Positions 50,896 to 59,190 of a stretch of 64,000 nt of DNA are shown here, one piece after another; within the stretch, counting starts at the first letter, position 1; every line of letters begins with the position of its first letter. Source of the stretch: an uncultured Blautia sp. (GTDB taxonomy: Bacteria; Bacillota; Clostridia; Lachnospirales; Lachnospiraceae); contig UQCM01000006.1 in assembly GCA_900539525.1 (NCBI GenBank), positions 9,431 through 73,430 on the forward strand, read 5' to 3'. The notes beneath the pieces are model-generated. The model had not been told where the DNA came from. It did no database searches and saw only the letters and a program-made list of their open reading frames with translations. The translations under genes were made by a program, and so were the position numbers.

Positions 50896-51741
50896 ATGAT
50901 AATTGAGAAAGTAATCAACAATAATGTTGTCTGTTCTAGAGATGAAAATGATGCAGAGATTGTGATCATGGGCCGGGGGATAGGATTTAGAGCACGTGAG
51001 GGTTCCGTGATTGATGAGAAGAAGATAGAGAAGATCTTCCGGATCGAGAATCCGGTAACCGTCAATCAGTTTACAGAACTTCTGGCCAATATCCCGTTTC
51101 AGTATATTCAGTTATCCAGTGAAATCATTTCCTATGCGAAAAACCGTGTGAATACAAAGCTGAACCAGAATATTTATGTAACATTGACAGATCATATCAG
51201 CTTTACCATTGAACGTTACAGAAAAGGGATCAGGCTGAACAATGCACTTCTGTGGGAAATTAAGAAATTTTACCGGGAAGAGTTCAAGATCGGTGAGTAT
51301 GCAGTAGAACTGATCAATAAGAATCTGGGAACCAGATTGACAGAGGATGAGGCGGGCTTTATTGCCTTACATATCATTACTGCTGAATTTGACACGAACC
51401 TGGGTGATGCAGTCGGTCTTACACAACTGATCCAGGATGCACTGGCAATCGTAAAAGAAGATTTTCAGATTCAACTGGACGAAAATTCCCTTCACTATGA
51501 GCGGTTTGTCACCCATATGAAATATCTCGCTCAGAGGGTGTTTCGAGGGGAGCTTCTGGAGGATGAAGACAGTGACATGCTCCGGATGATTATAAGTAAA
51601 TATCCGCAGGAATATAGATGCGGACAAAAAATAGCGAACAATATTAACAAGACATATCACGTGACGCTATCCGAAGAGGAGATTTTGTATCTGGCGGTAC
51701 ATATCAGGCGTGTGACAATGTCAGTCAACGAAGAACAATAA
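50896..51741 (+). CDS. BglG/LicT-family transcriptional antiterminator
   Basis: A 281-residue RNA-binding antiterminator. The N-terminal ~55 residues are the co-antiterminator domain (MIIEKVINNNVVCSRDENDAE, VIMGRGIGF). Two PTS regulation domains follow, PRD1 (~65-170, LTDHISFTIERYRKG) and PRD2 (~172-280, GFIALHIITAEF, ILYLAVHIRRV), containing the conserved phosphorylatable His. It binds the RAT in its own leader, controlled by PTS phosphorylation according to sugar supply and flux. It is followed by its cognate PTS genes 15 bp downstream. Confidence 0.95.
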   Translation: MIIEKVINNNVVCSRDENDAEIVIMGRGIGFRAREGSVIDEKKIEKIFRIENPVTVNQFTELLANIPFQYIQLSSEIISYAKNRVNTKLNQNIYVTLTDHISFTIERYRKGIRLNNALLWEIKKFYREEFKIGEYAVELINKNLGTRLTEDEAGFIALHIITAEFDTNLGDAVGLTQLIQDALAIVKEDFQIQLDENSLHYERFVTHMKYLAQRVFRGELLEDEDSDMLRMIISKYPQEYRCGQKIANNINKTYHVTLSEEEILYLAVHIRRVTMSVNEEQ

Positions 51742-51756
51742 CGGGAGGAGATTAAA

Positions 51757-52254
51757 ATGTTTAAGTCGTTGAAGCAAATGTTTGGTGGAAAAAGTGTAAC
51801 AGCATATGAGCTGGGTTCACCGGCAAAGGGAAAGGCAGTGCCGCTGTCTGAGGTGAATGATCCGACCTTTGCAGATGAGATTCTTGGAAAAGGCGCAGCA
51901 GTGATTCCGGAAGAAGGCAGGATCTGTGCCCCGGCAGACGGAACGGTAGGTATGATGTTTGAAACAAAGCATGCAGTCAGCCTGACAACAGAGTATGGTG
52001 CAGAGATTCTTGTGCATGTGGGACTGGATACCGTTGAGCTGAAAGGAAAATTCTATGAGGCTCATGTGAAGGCCGGTGATGTTGTAAAGAAGGGTGATCT
52101 GCTGATCAGCTTCGATATCGGGGAGGTAAAGGCAGCAGGCTATGATGTGATCACACCGGTGCTTGTATGCAATACCGATGATTATTCATCCGTAGAAGCT
52201 GTTACAGGAAACAATGTCGCTGTCGGCGATACGATTGTTAATATTACAAAATAA
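51757..52254 (+). CDS. PTS glucose-type EIIA component (Crr-like)
   Basis: A 165-residue soluble EIIA of the glucose superfamily. CGGGAGGAGA precedes the start. The active His is in ILVHVGLDTVEL, with the partner region AVSLTTEYGAEIL upstream and GDLLISFDIGEVKAAGYDVITPV downstream. The fold length (~150) matches Crr. It receives phosphate from HPr and passes it to the EIIB domain encoded in the next gene; it may also phosphorylate the antiterminator's partner pathway. Spacing in the operon is 15 and 77 bp. Confidence 0.93.
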   Translation: MFKSLKQMFGGKSVTAYELGSPAKGKAVPLSEVNDPTFADEILGKGAAVIPEEGRICAPADGTVGMMFETKHAVSLTTEYGAEILVHVGLDTVELKGKFYEAHVKAGDVVKKGDLLISFDIGEVKAAGYDVITPVLVCNTDDYSSVEAVTGNNVAVGDTIVNITK

Positions 52255-52331
52255 GATGTATTTTATGACCTGAGCGGTTACAGGTCCTAAAATAAAAAAA
52301 AGGGATTAAGATAAGGAAAGGAGAAAATTTT

Positions 52332-53798
52332 ATGAAATTTTTGCAGAAACTTGGTAAAGCGTTAATGCTTCCGGTAGCATGTCTGCCTATCTGTGGTATT
52401 CTCATGGGTCTTGGATATCTGCTTTGCCCGGCCACCATGCAGGGTGGTGATATCGTAACAGTAGCTCAGAAGATTGGTCTCTTCCTGGTAAAAGCAGGAG
52501 CATCTCTGATCGACAATATGGCACTTCTGTTTGTAGTTGGTGTCGGTGTTGGTATGTCAGAGGATAACGACGGTGTCGGCGGTGTTGCTGCATTAGCTTC
52601 CTGGCTGATGATCACAACACTTCTTAACACAGGTTTTGTTACCACAATTATGCCGTCCGTAGCAGAGAACGAGAACGCTACGATCGCTTTCAATAAGATT
52701 GCGAACCCGTTCATCGGTATCCTGGCTGGTATTATCGGTTCTATGTGCTACAACAAATTCAAGAGCACAAAGCTTCCGGATTTCCTGGCTTTCTTCAGCG
52801 GCAAGCGTTGTGTAGCGATTATCGCTGGTGTGGTTTCTATCGTTGTTTCTGTTGTATTACTGTTTGTATGGCCACTGATCTTCGGCGTACTGATCGCTGT
52901 TGGTAAAGGTATCGCCGGCATGGGCGCTGTTGGTGCAGGTATCTATGCATTCCTGAACCGTCTGCTGATCCCGACAGGTCTCCATCACGCACTGAACAAC
53001 GTATTCTGGTTTGATACCATCGGTCTTGGTGACCTTTCCCACTTCTGGGCAGGTGAGACCTCTGCAGACGTTACATGGAGCCTTGGTATGTACATGTCAG
53101 GATTCTTCCCATGTATGATGTTCGGTATTCCGGGTGCAGCTCTGGCTATCATCCAGTGTGCAAAGGATACAAAGAAAAAAATTGCTACAGGTCTTGTGGC
53201 TTCCGCAGCAATCTGTGCATTTATCTGTGGTGTTACTGAGCCGTTCGAGTTCGGATTTATGTTCCTGGCTCCTGTACTGTATGTGATCTACTCTCTGTTA
53301 TACGGTATCTTCACTGTTATCACAGTAGCTCTTGGATTCCGTGCAGGATTCTGCTTCTCAGCCGGTGCAACTGACCTGCTGTTCTCAGCATCTCTTCCGG
53401 CAGCAGCAAAGACATGGCTGATCATCCCGCTGGGTATTGCAGCATTTGTTGTATTCTACGTAGTATTCCGTTTCGCTATCACGAAGTTTGATCTGAAGAC
53501 TCCTGGTAGAGAAGACGATGATGACGATGAGACCAAGGTTGTTCTTCAGAACAACAACTTTACTGAAGTAGCACGTATCATCCTTGATGGTGTTGGCGGT
53601 AAAGGAAACCTGACTTCTATCGATAACTGTATCACAAGACTTCGTCTTGAAGTTAAGGATTACACAAAGGTTGACGAGAAGAAGATCAAATCTGCAGGTG
53701 TTGCAGGTGTTGTAAGACCGGGCAAGACCAGCGTTCAGGTTATTGTTGGTACTCAGGTTCAGCACGTAGCTGATGAATTTAAGAAATTAGCAAAATAA
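52332..53798 (+). CDS. PTS EIICB, glucose/N-acetylglucosamine family
   Basis: A 488-residue membrane transporter. AAAGGAG precedes the start. The EIIC domain (~1-385) has about ten helices with LPVACLPICGILMGLG, IPTGLHHALNNVFWFD and the sugar-site motif GVTEPFEFGFMF. A short acidic linker (EDDDDDETK) leads to EIIB (~405-488), with the phosphorylated Cys in DNCITRLRLEV. The GLHHALNNVFWF type is closer to NagE/NagP than PtsG in my reading, so GlcNAc is favoured; glucose is possible. EIIA is a separate gene upstream. Strong codon bias. Confidence 0.92.
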   Translation: MKFLQKLGKALMLPVACLPICGILMGLGYLLCPATMQGGDIVTVAQKIGLFLVKAGASLIDNMALLFVVGVGVGMSEDNDGVGGVAALASWLMITTLLNTGFVTTIMPSVAENENATIAFNKIANPFIGILAGIIGSMCYNKFKSTKLPDFLAFFSGKRCVAIIAGVVSIVVSVVLLFVWPLIFGVLIAVGKGIAGMGAVGAGIYAFLNRLLIPTGLHHALNNVFWFDTIGLGDLSHFWAGETSADVTWSLGMYMSGFFPCMMFGIPGAALAIIQCAKDTKKKIATGLVASAAICAFICGVTEPFEFGFMFLAPVLYVIYSLLYGIFTVITVALGFRAGFCFSAGATDLLFSASLPAAAKTWLIIPLGIAAFVVFYVVFRFAITKFDLKTPGREDDDDDETKVVLQNNNFTEVARIILDGVGGKGNLTSIDNCITRLRLEVKDYTKVDEKKIKSAGVAGVVRPGKTSVQVIVGTQVQHVADEFKKLAK

Positions 53799-53828
53799 TA
53801 AAGAACATATATCCCTTTTTCTAAAGAG

Positions 53829-53854
53829 GACCGCTTATCTAAGCGGTCTTTTTT
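53829..53854 (+). terminator. Terminator of the licT-PTS operon
   Basis: GACCGCTTA-TC-TAAGCGGTC followed by TTTTTT. Confidence 0.92.
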
Positions 53855-53875
53855 GGTGATCCAATGGTTCCTCTA

Positions 53876-53904
53876 TTGACATTGGAAGGGAAAATGAATA
53901 TACT
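53876..53904 (+). promoter_or_regulatory. Promoter of the pel-type operon leader
   Basis: TTGACA (53876-53881), exactly 17 bp, TATACT (53899-53904). Transcription from ~53911 would include the repeat-filled segment and then the c-di-GMP riboswitch. Confidence 0.8.
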
Positions 53905-53954
53905 ATGACTATGTAGGAGAATTTCAGGAACACGAAGTGCAGAGAAATTCGCAA

Positions 53955-54031
53955 AATCATGGAGGCAGAATCCCTTGTTACTGGTCACGGAGTGAACAGT
54001 AACAATCCCTTTTGACTCAAATATCCTCCAT
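53955..54031. repeat. Family 3 palindromic repeat interrupted by a 27-bp family 1 element
   Basis: Outer arms ATGGAGG (53959-53965) and CCTCCAT (54025-54031) belong to family 3. Inside is the 27-bp element 53977-54003 (GTTACTGGTCA-CGGAG-TGAACAGTAAC) flanked by AATCCCTT on both sides (53969-53976, 54004-54011). Removing the element and one flank restores a sequence aligned with the copy at 42786. Confidence 0.88.
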
Positions 54032-54108
54032 ATTTGGGCAAAACAGTCGAAAGGCTGTCACGCAAAGCTGAGTGTCTAAAGTAGAAATACCATGATTGAC
54101 TGGCTGCA
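54032..54108 (+). ncRNA. Cyclic di-GMP-I (GEMM-I) riboswitch
   Basis: Class I signatures in order: TTTGGGCAAAAC, a GAAA tetraloop stem (CAGTC-GAAA-GGCTG), TCACGCAAAGCTGA, GTCTAAAG, then CCATGATTGACTGGCTGC. This matches Clostridia GEMM-I aptamers (GGGCAAA, CGCAAAGC, TCTAAGG, ATGACTGCCAGG). The 3' end of the aptamer overlaps the 5' arm of the terminator at 54102-54108, which would fit a ligand-ON switch. It controls the exopolysaccharide operon starting at 54240. Confidence 0.93.
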
Positions 54109-54143
54109 TTTTTAGAAGCGTCTAAAATAGTGCAGCCTTTTTT
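54102..54143 (+). terminator. Riboswitch expression-platform terminator
   Basis: GGCTGCA pairs with TGCAGCC, and inside it TTTTAGA with TCTAAAA around an AGCG loop, followed by TTTTTT. Confidence 0.92.
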
Positions 54144-54147
54144 GTGT

Positions 54148-54198
54148 GGTATAGGAAATTCCTTTGAATTTGCTATATCACAAAACCCCCCGGGGGAT
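54148..54198 (+). repeat. Family 4 repeat in the pel leader
   Basis: TATAGGAAATTCC, TTGAATTTGCTATATCACA and AAACCCCCCGGGGG resemble 34794-34828. The block lies between the riboswitch terminator and the first pel-type gene. Confidence 0.45.
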
Positions 54199-54239
54199 GC
54201 GCTTTAGAACAGTTACGAACACTTTAAGAAGGGGCAGAC

Positions 54240-56369
54240 ATGGCATCGATACTGATCACAGGAAATACCAGACTATTCACCCGGGAGTGCCTGGAGCTTT
54301 TAGCAGAAGAGTATAAGATCGTAATTACCGGAGATTTTAAAATGGCCGGGAATATTAAAAATGTTCATATATATCATACAAATCCCATGGAAGAAAAGTT
54401 CAGTCAGCTTTTTGATGTATATAGCTTCCGCGCGATCTGGTATGTCAGCGGATATGCGGACGGCGGAGAAGAATTATTTGGCGAGTCACAGTGGCTGGAA
54501 CGAATAATGATGGAATGCAGGCGTTCCAGAGTGGATAAGCTGATCATGCTCTCAACGGTGGATAGTCAGAATTTCCTTCCCAGAATCGGGAGAAATGGCG
54601 AGATTACAGGCAGGGACTATTCCAGCAGCAGAGCTTTTCGTGCTTCTCAGAATGAAGAGATCGTCAGACATTTTTCAGAGAAAGCAGAGGTTACCGCAAT
54701 TATCCTCTGGCTGCCCTATCTTGCGTTCCGTGTAAATGATGAGAATTTTCTGGGGAGGATTTTTCATAAAATCTACAATGAAGAAAAGCTTTCTTTTCCA
54801 TACCACAGGGAAGACCGGGTCGACTTTCTGTCGTTTCGGGATCTGGCAGAACTACTCTGTCAGATTACAGAAGAAACGGAGGATGATACACTATCATGCT
54901 TTGTGACGAGCGGCTATCAGTATACCTATGGAGATCTGGAGGCAATGCTGAAGATTATTTCACCAAAGCTTCAGGTCACCTATAAGAATATTCCAGATAC
55001 TGTCGAATGGCCGCTGGAAGAGACAAAGGTCAGAAGAATCTATGGCTTTGTTCCTGAGGATAATATCATGGACAGTATAGGAAGTAATTACCGTATTTTT
55101 GTGCGGGAAGTCATGAACGGGCGAAAAACCCTTTCAGAACGCATTCGTGAAAGAGTTGAAAAAACGGGAAAGGGTGTTTTTGTTTATCTGGAAGTTCTTC
55201 TGGTCTTTTTACTGGGAGAATGGATCAGCAGATATACTTCTGAGTCCATATATTTTAAATTTGTGGATGTGAGACTTTTATATATTGTCATCATGGGGAG
55301 TATGCATGGCCTGAAAGCAGGTATGGCGGCAGCTCTGCTGGAATGTCTGGTACTGATAAAGAAATATGCGGCTTTGGGAGTAGGATGGATCGTGCTCTTT
55401 TACAATATTGAGAACTGGCTTTCATTTTCTGTTTATCTGATGGCGGGCATCATTACTGGATACATCAGAAATAAAAATACAGATGAGATTGCATTTACAA
55501 AGAAGGAATATGCGCTGCTGAGAGAGAAATATCTGTTTTTAAATGATGTCTATCATGGAGCGATTGAAAATAAAGGAGAGTATAAGAAGCAGATTCTTGG
55601 ATTTAAGGACAGCTTCGGAAAGATTTTCGAAGCGGTGCAGAAGCTTGACAATGAGCTGCCGGAAAGTATCTTTCTTGAGGGACTGCGTATCATGGAAGAC
55701 ATTCTGGAAAATCATTCGATTGCCATTTATACACTGGATGAGTGGAGGAAATACGGACGTCTTGCCGTGTGTTCGAACAGTCAGATTCACAGACTGGCGA
55801 AGTCGATACGACTGGATGAGTTTCAGGAAATGTTTCAGGAGATCGAAAAGGGAAATGTCTGGAAGAATACAGGACTTCAAAAAGGGGTACCGATGTACGC
55901 GTGCGGTGTATTCCGGGGGGATTCCATGGTGCTGCTGGTTGCCGTCTGGGAGGCGGATATGGAGCAGTATAACATGCAGTATATGAATATTCTCCGTATT
56001 TTATGCGGCCTTGTTCAGACTTCTTTTCTACGTGCCATGGAGCATGAAGAGTTGATGGGGGAAAGGAACTATTATCCTCATACGCATGTGGTTTACCCGG
56101 AAAGATTCCGGCGTTTGCTGCAGGTTCAGGAGGATATGAAGGAGGCAGGTGTGGCAGACTATGTTCTTGTCAGATTCAAGGAGCGTGATATGGCGGTGCT
56201 CAGCGAGATGGTTAATGGTATGGTTCGTGCCAGTGATACGCTGGGAGCGGATGAGGACGGAAATCTTTACCTTCTTCTGGTACAGATGAATCGTAATCAT
56301 TTTCGGGTTATGGGTGAACGTCTGGAAGGAAAAGGGATCGTCTATGAACTGGTAGAGAAGGCAGGTTAA
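54240..56369 (+). CDS. pelD: PelD-like c-di-GMP receptor fused to an N-terminal degenerate SDR domain
   Basis: A 709-residue membrane protein. Residues 1-~295 have an NAD-dependent epimerase/SDR pattern (ASILITGNTRLFTRE, LIMLSTVD, RDYSSSRAF) but with a broken GxxGxxG and YxxxR in place of YxxxK, so it is probably not catalytic. About four membrane helices follow (~315-415). A GAF domain (~445-590) and a degenerate GGDEF domain (~600-709) complete it. GGDEF reads EDGNL, but the inhibitory RxxD site is kept (RASD, residues 663-666), as in PelD, which binds c-di-GMP there. The helices-GAF-GGDEF order is PelD. It is expected to activate the PelF synthase complex. Confidence 0.85.
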   Translation: MASILITGNTRLFTRECLELLAEEYKIVITGDFKMAGNIKNVHIYHTNPMEEKFSQLFDVYSFRAIWYVSGYADGGEELFGESQWLERIMMECRRSRVDKLIMLSTVDSQNFLPRIGRNGEITGRDYSSSRAFRASQNEEIVRHFSEKAEVTAIILWLPYLAFRVNDENFLGRIFHKIYNEEKLSFPYHREDRVDFLSFRDLAELLCQITEETEDDTLSCFVTSGYQYTYGDLEAMLKIISPKLQVTYKNIPDTVEWPLEETKVRRIYGFVPEDNIMDSIGSNYRIFVREVMNGRKTLSERIRERVEKTGKGVFVYLEVLLVFLLGEWISRYTSESIYFKFVDVRLLYIVIMGSMHGLKAGMAAALLECLVLIKKYAALGVGWIVLFYNIENWLSFSVYLMAGIITGYIRNKNTDEIAFTKKEYALLREKYLFLNDVYHGAIENKGEYKKQILGFKDSFGKIFEAVQKLDNELPESIFLEGLRIMEDILENHSIAIYTLDEWRKYGRLAVCSNSQIHRLAKSIRLDEFQEMFQEIEKGNVWKNTGLQKGVPMYACGVFRGDSMVLLVAVWEADMEQYNMQYMNILRILCGLVQTSFLRAMEHEELMGERNYYPHTHVVYPERFRRLLQVQEDMKEAGVADYVLVRFKERDMAVLSEMVNGMVRASDTLGADEDGNLYLLLVQMNRNHFRVMGERLEGKGIVYELVEKAG

Positions 56370-56371
56370 AG

Positions 56372-57253
56372 ATGATAATTCTATTTCTGGTGATCGTTCA
56401 TGTTCTGATATGTATAACACTGCATCTGATGATACGGTCTGGTCTGCTGAAGTGCAGCAGTATGGTGATGATGCTTGTATGGTTTGTGCCTGTGTGGGGG
56501 ATTCTGTGCCTTTTGATCCTGGACATACGAAGCAGGGGCAGACAGGAAACCCGTGAGCAGGTCGCTATCGAAAAGTTGATGATCAATGATGAGGCTCACA
56601 GAAGTATCCTGATGGACGAGGATGCTGTGGAGAGGCTTGTAGTTCCGTTGGAGGAGGCGTTGATCGTGGATGATGCATCTGTCAGACGTGAACTGATGAT
56701 GGATGTGATGTACAGCAATCCGGAGGATTATGTGCAGCAGCTTCAGGCTGCCAGGATGAATGATGATACGGAAGTGGTGCATTATGCAGTAACGGCACTG
56801 GTGGAACTGCAGAAAGAGTATGAACTCAGATTTCAGGTAATAGAGCGTAAATATTCGGAGAACCCGGAGGATGAGGAACTTCTGGACGAATATATTCTTC
56901 TGGTGGAGCGGTACATGGCAAGCGGACTTCTCGAGGGGAACGGGAGAACCGTTCAGCTCCATACCTACAGCAGACTGCTGGGAAAAAAGCTGCAAAGGTC
57001 AGTAGCCTCTCCGGTATTGTATAAAAAGAAGATCGAGGCAGATCTTCAGCTGAAAGCATATGATGCCGCATACGCTGCGATTCAGAAGTTTCTTGAACTA
57101 TGGCCGAAGAATGAGATCGGCTATCTGGAACTACTGAAATACTATTCGGCTGCCGGTGACAGAAAAGGAATCGAATATGTGCTTTCTATGATAGAGAAAA
57201 GGGAAATCCATCTGACACCGAAGGTGAGAAGTCAGGTTCGATTTTGGCAGTGA
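56372..57253 (+). CDS. pelE: PelE-like membrane TPR protein
   Basis: A 293-residue protein starting 2 bp after the PelD stop codon. Two N-terminal membrane helices (~2-22 and ~30-52) are followed by a helical soluble domain with repeat-like pairs (DEAHRSILMDEDAVERLVVP, ELLDEYILLVERYM, AYDAAYAAIQKFLELWPKN), consistent with tetratricopeptide repeats. This architecture and position between PelD and the deacetylase match PelE of Pel loci, where it is thought to bridge PelD and the synthase. Sequence similarity alone would be weak; context carries the assignment. Confidence 0.75.
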   Translation: MIILFLVIVHVLICITLHLMIRSGLLKCSSMVMMLVWFVPVWGILCLLILDIRSRGRQETREQVAIEKLMINDEAHRSILMDEDAVERLVVPLEEALIVDDASVRRELMMDVMYSNPEDYVQQLQAARMNDDTEVVHYAVTALVELQKEYELRFQVIERKYSENPEDEELLDEYILLVERYMASGLLEGNGRTVQLHTYSRLLGKKLQRSVASPVLYKKKIEADLQLKAYDAAYAAIQKFLELWPKNEIGYLELLKYYSAAGDRKGIEYVLSMIEKREIHLTPKVRSQVRFWQ

Positions 57254-57273
57254 TACGAAGGATGTGAGAAAGT

Positions 57274-59157
57274 ATGAAGAAAAGAGGTACGGAAAAAAGA
57301 AAAATGCTGCGTTTCCTACAAATGCAGACAGTGATTGCAGCCTTTGTTGCGATGCTTGTGGTGATCAGTGCCTTACAGAGAAATGTGCGGTATGAATCTG
57401 CAGACAGGATTCTCGTTCCACTGTCTGAGGAGGCATTTTCATACAGCGGTCTTTCGCAGGAACCGGAGTGTCTGGTGGTATGGGAAGATGATGAATCCGG
57501 AACCCAGGGACGGGAGCTGATGGATGACCTTTTGTCACAGATGAAGATTCCTTTTGAAATGTGTCAGGGAAGTGAATTTGAGGCAGGTATGCTGGAGCAG
57601 TATGATACCGTGGTTGTTTCGGTGACCCACCTGAATATTCTGGGCGAAGGACTTCTGGATATGATGGACTGGGTAGAAAGAGGGGGAAATTTTATGCTTC
57701 TCTATCCACCGGAAGCAAACGGTGCTCTGAGACTGATTGCGGACAAGCTGGGCATTAATGATATGGGAAGCGTGTACGCCGTTGTAGAAGGCCTGCATTT
57801 TCAGATCCCTTTTATGCTGGGAGCCCAGAGGGACTATACGATTACGGATCCTTTCGAATCCTCCCTGTCGGTCAGTCTGAACAGTGACTGTGAAGTATAC
57901 CTGGTGTCGGATGCGAAAAGACCGACCCCTCTCATCTGGAGAAGAGAGGTTGGAGAAGGAGTGATCGTTGTAGACAATCTGGGATTTCTGGAGAAAGCCT
58001 ACCGGGGCATCCACTGTGCTGCCTACAGTCTTCTGGGCGATCACTGTGTGTATCCGGTCATCAATGGATCTGCCTTCTACATCGACGATTTTCCGTCTCC
58101 CGTCCCGGATGGAGAGGGTGAATATATTCAACGTGATTACGGGATCAGTATCAAAGAGTTCTATACACAGGTGTGGTGGAAGGATATCTGCAACCTGGCG
58201 AAGAAGCACGGGATGAAATACACCGGTCTGGTCATAGAGGAATATTCCGATCATGTGAAGGCACCGTATGACAGAAATCATGATACAAAGAGATATCGTT
58301 ATTTTGGAAATATGCTGCTGGATCTGGGCGGAGAGATTGGCTTTCATGGCTACAACCACATGCCGCTCTGTCTGCAGAACTTTGATTATCAGGGAGGATA
58401 TGATTCTTATAAAAAATGGAAGAGCTATGAGGATATGCGTGAGGGTATCGAGGAGCTGAGTGTGTTCTGCAGCGAATTGTTTCCAGAGGAGAAATTCCAG
58501 GTATACGTGCCGCCCTCCAATATTCTTTCCGAGGAAGGAAAACAGATGCTCAGAAACGAATTTCCACAGCTCAGGGCGGTTGCCAGCGTTTATCTGGGAG
58601 CAGCAGGGGACGTGTCCTATGTCCAGGAGTATGAAGTCTCAGAGGACGGGATGATAGAAACACCGAGAATCATTGCCGGTTATATGGTGGATGATTACAT
58701 GCAGCTTACGGCAATGGCGGAACTGAATTTTCACTTTGTCAATTCGCATTTCCAGCATCCGGATGACGTGCTCGATGAGGACAGAGGCGCGTTCCAGGGA
58801 TGGAATAAGCTGTATAGCCGGATTTCTGAATACACGGACTGGCTCTATGAGACGGCACCGGATATCCGGAATCTGACGGGAATCGAGATGGCGGGAGCAG
58901 TGCAGAGATATGATTATCTGAGTGTCAGCCGTACGAAGTCAGAAGATCATCTGACCCTGAAGCTTTATGGGTTTGCGGATGAAGCATGGCTGATGGTGCG
59001 GATCAATGAAGGAATACCCGGTGCGGTAACGGGTGGAACAATGACAAAACTTCTGGATGGACTGTATCTTCTGAAAGCGGAAGCGGATGAAGTGTCGGTA
59101 GAAATCCGGCAGGCAAAGACCGGGAACAGGAAAGATTCAGGAAACAGAGAGGGTTAA
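57274..59157 (+). CDS. DUF2194/PelA-like polysaccharide deacetylase
   Basis: A 627-residue membrane-anchored extracellular protein (signal-anchor at ~17-35). Residues ~75-230 are a flavodoxin-like or amidotransferase-like N-terminal domain (VVWEDDESGTQGRELMDD). The deacetylase-type core starts at ~265 with the metal/catalytic Asp pair FYIDDFPSP, then GFHGYNHMPL (two His) at ~357 and FVNSHFQHPDD at ~490. These fit carbohydrate esterase/PelA deacetylase logic. A beta-sandwich C-terminus follows. The hydrolase domain of Pseudomonas PelA is absent, as in Gram-positive Pel systems. It probably removes acetyl groups from the nascent exopolymer. Confidence 0.82.
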   Translation: MKKRGTEKRKMLRFLQMQTVIAAFVAMLVVISALQRNVRYESADRILVPLSEEAFSYSGLSQEPECLVVWEDDESGTQGRELMDDLLSQMKIPFEMCQGSEFEAGMLEQYDTVVVSVTHLNILGEGLLDMMDWVERGGNFMLLYPPEANGALRLIADKLGINDMGSVYAVVEGLHFQIPFMLGAQRDYTITDPFESSLSVSLNSDCEVYLVSDAKRPTPLIWRREVGEGVIVVDNLGFLEKAYRGIHCAAYSLLGDHCVYPVINGSAFYIDDFPSPVPDGEGEYIQRDYGISIKEFYTQVWWKDICNLAKKHGMKYTGLVIEEYSDHVKAPYDRNHDTKRYRYFGNMLLDLGGEIGFHGYNHMPLCLQNFDYQGGYDSYKKWKSYEDMREGIEELSVFCSELFPEEKFQVYVPPSNILSEEGKQMLRNEFPQLRAVASVYLGAAGDVSYVQEYEVSEDGMIETPRIIAGYMVDDYMQLTAMAELNFHFVNSHFQHPDDVLDEDRGAFQGWNKLYSRISEYTDWLYETAPDIRNLTGIEMAGAVQRYDYLSVSRTKSEDHLTLKLYGFADEAWLMVRINEGIPGAVTGGTMTKLLDGLYLLKAEADEVSVEIRQAKTGNRKDSGNREG

Positions 59158-59190
59158 GAGACCAGGGAACAGGGAACAGGAAGGTGGCGT

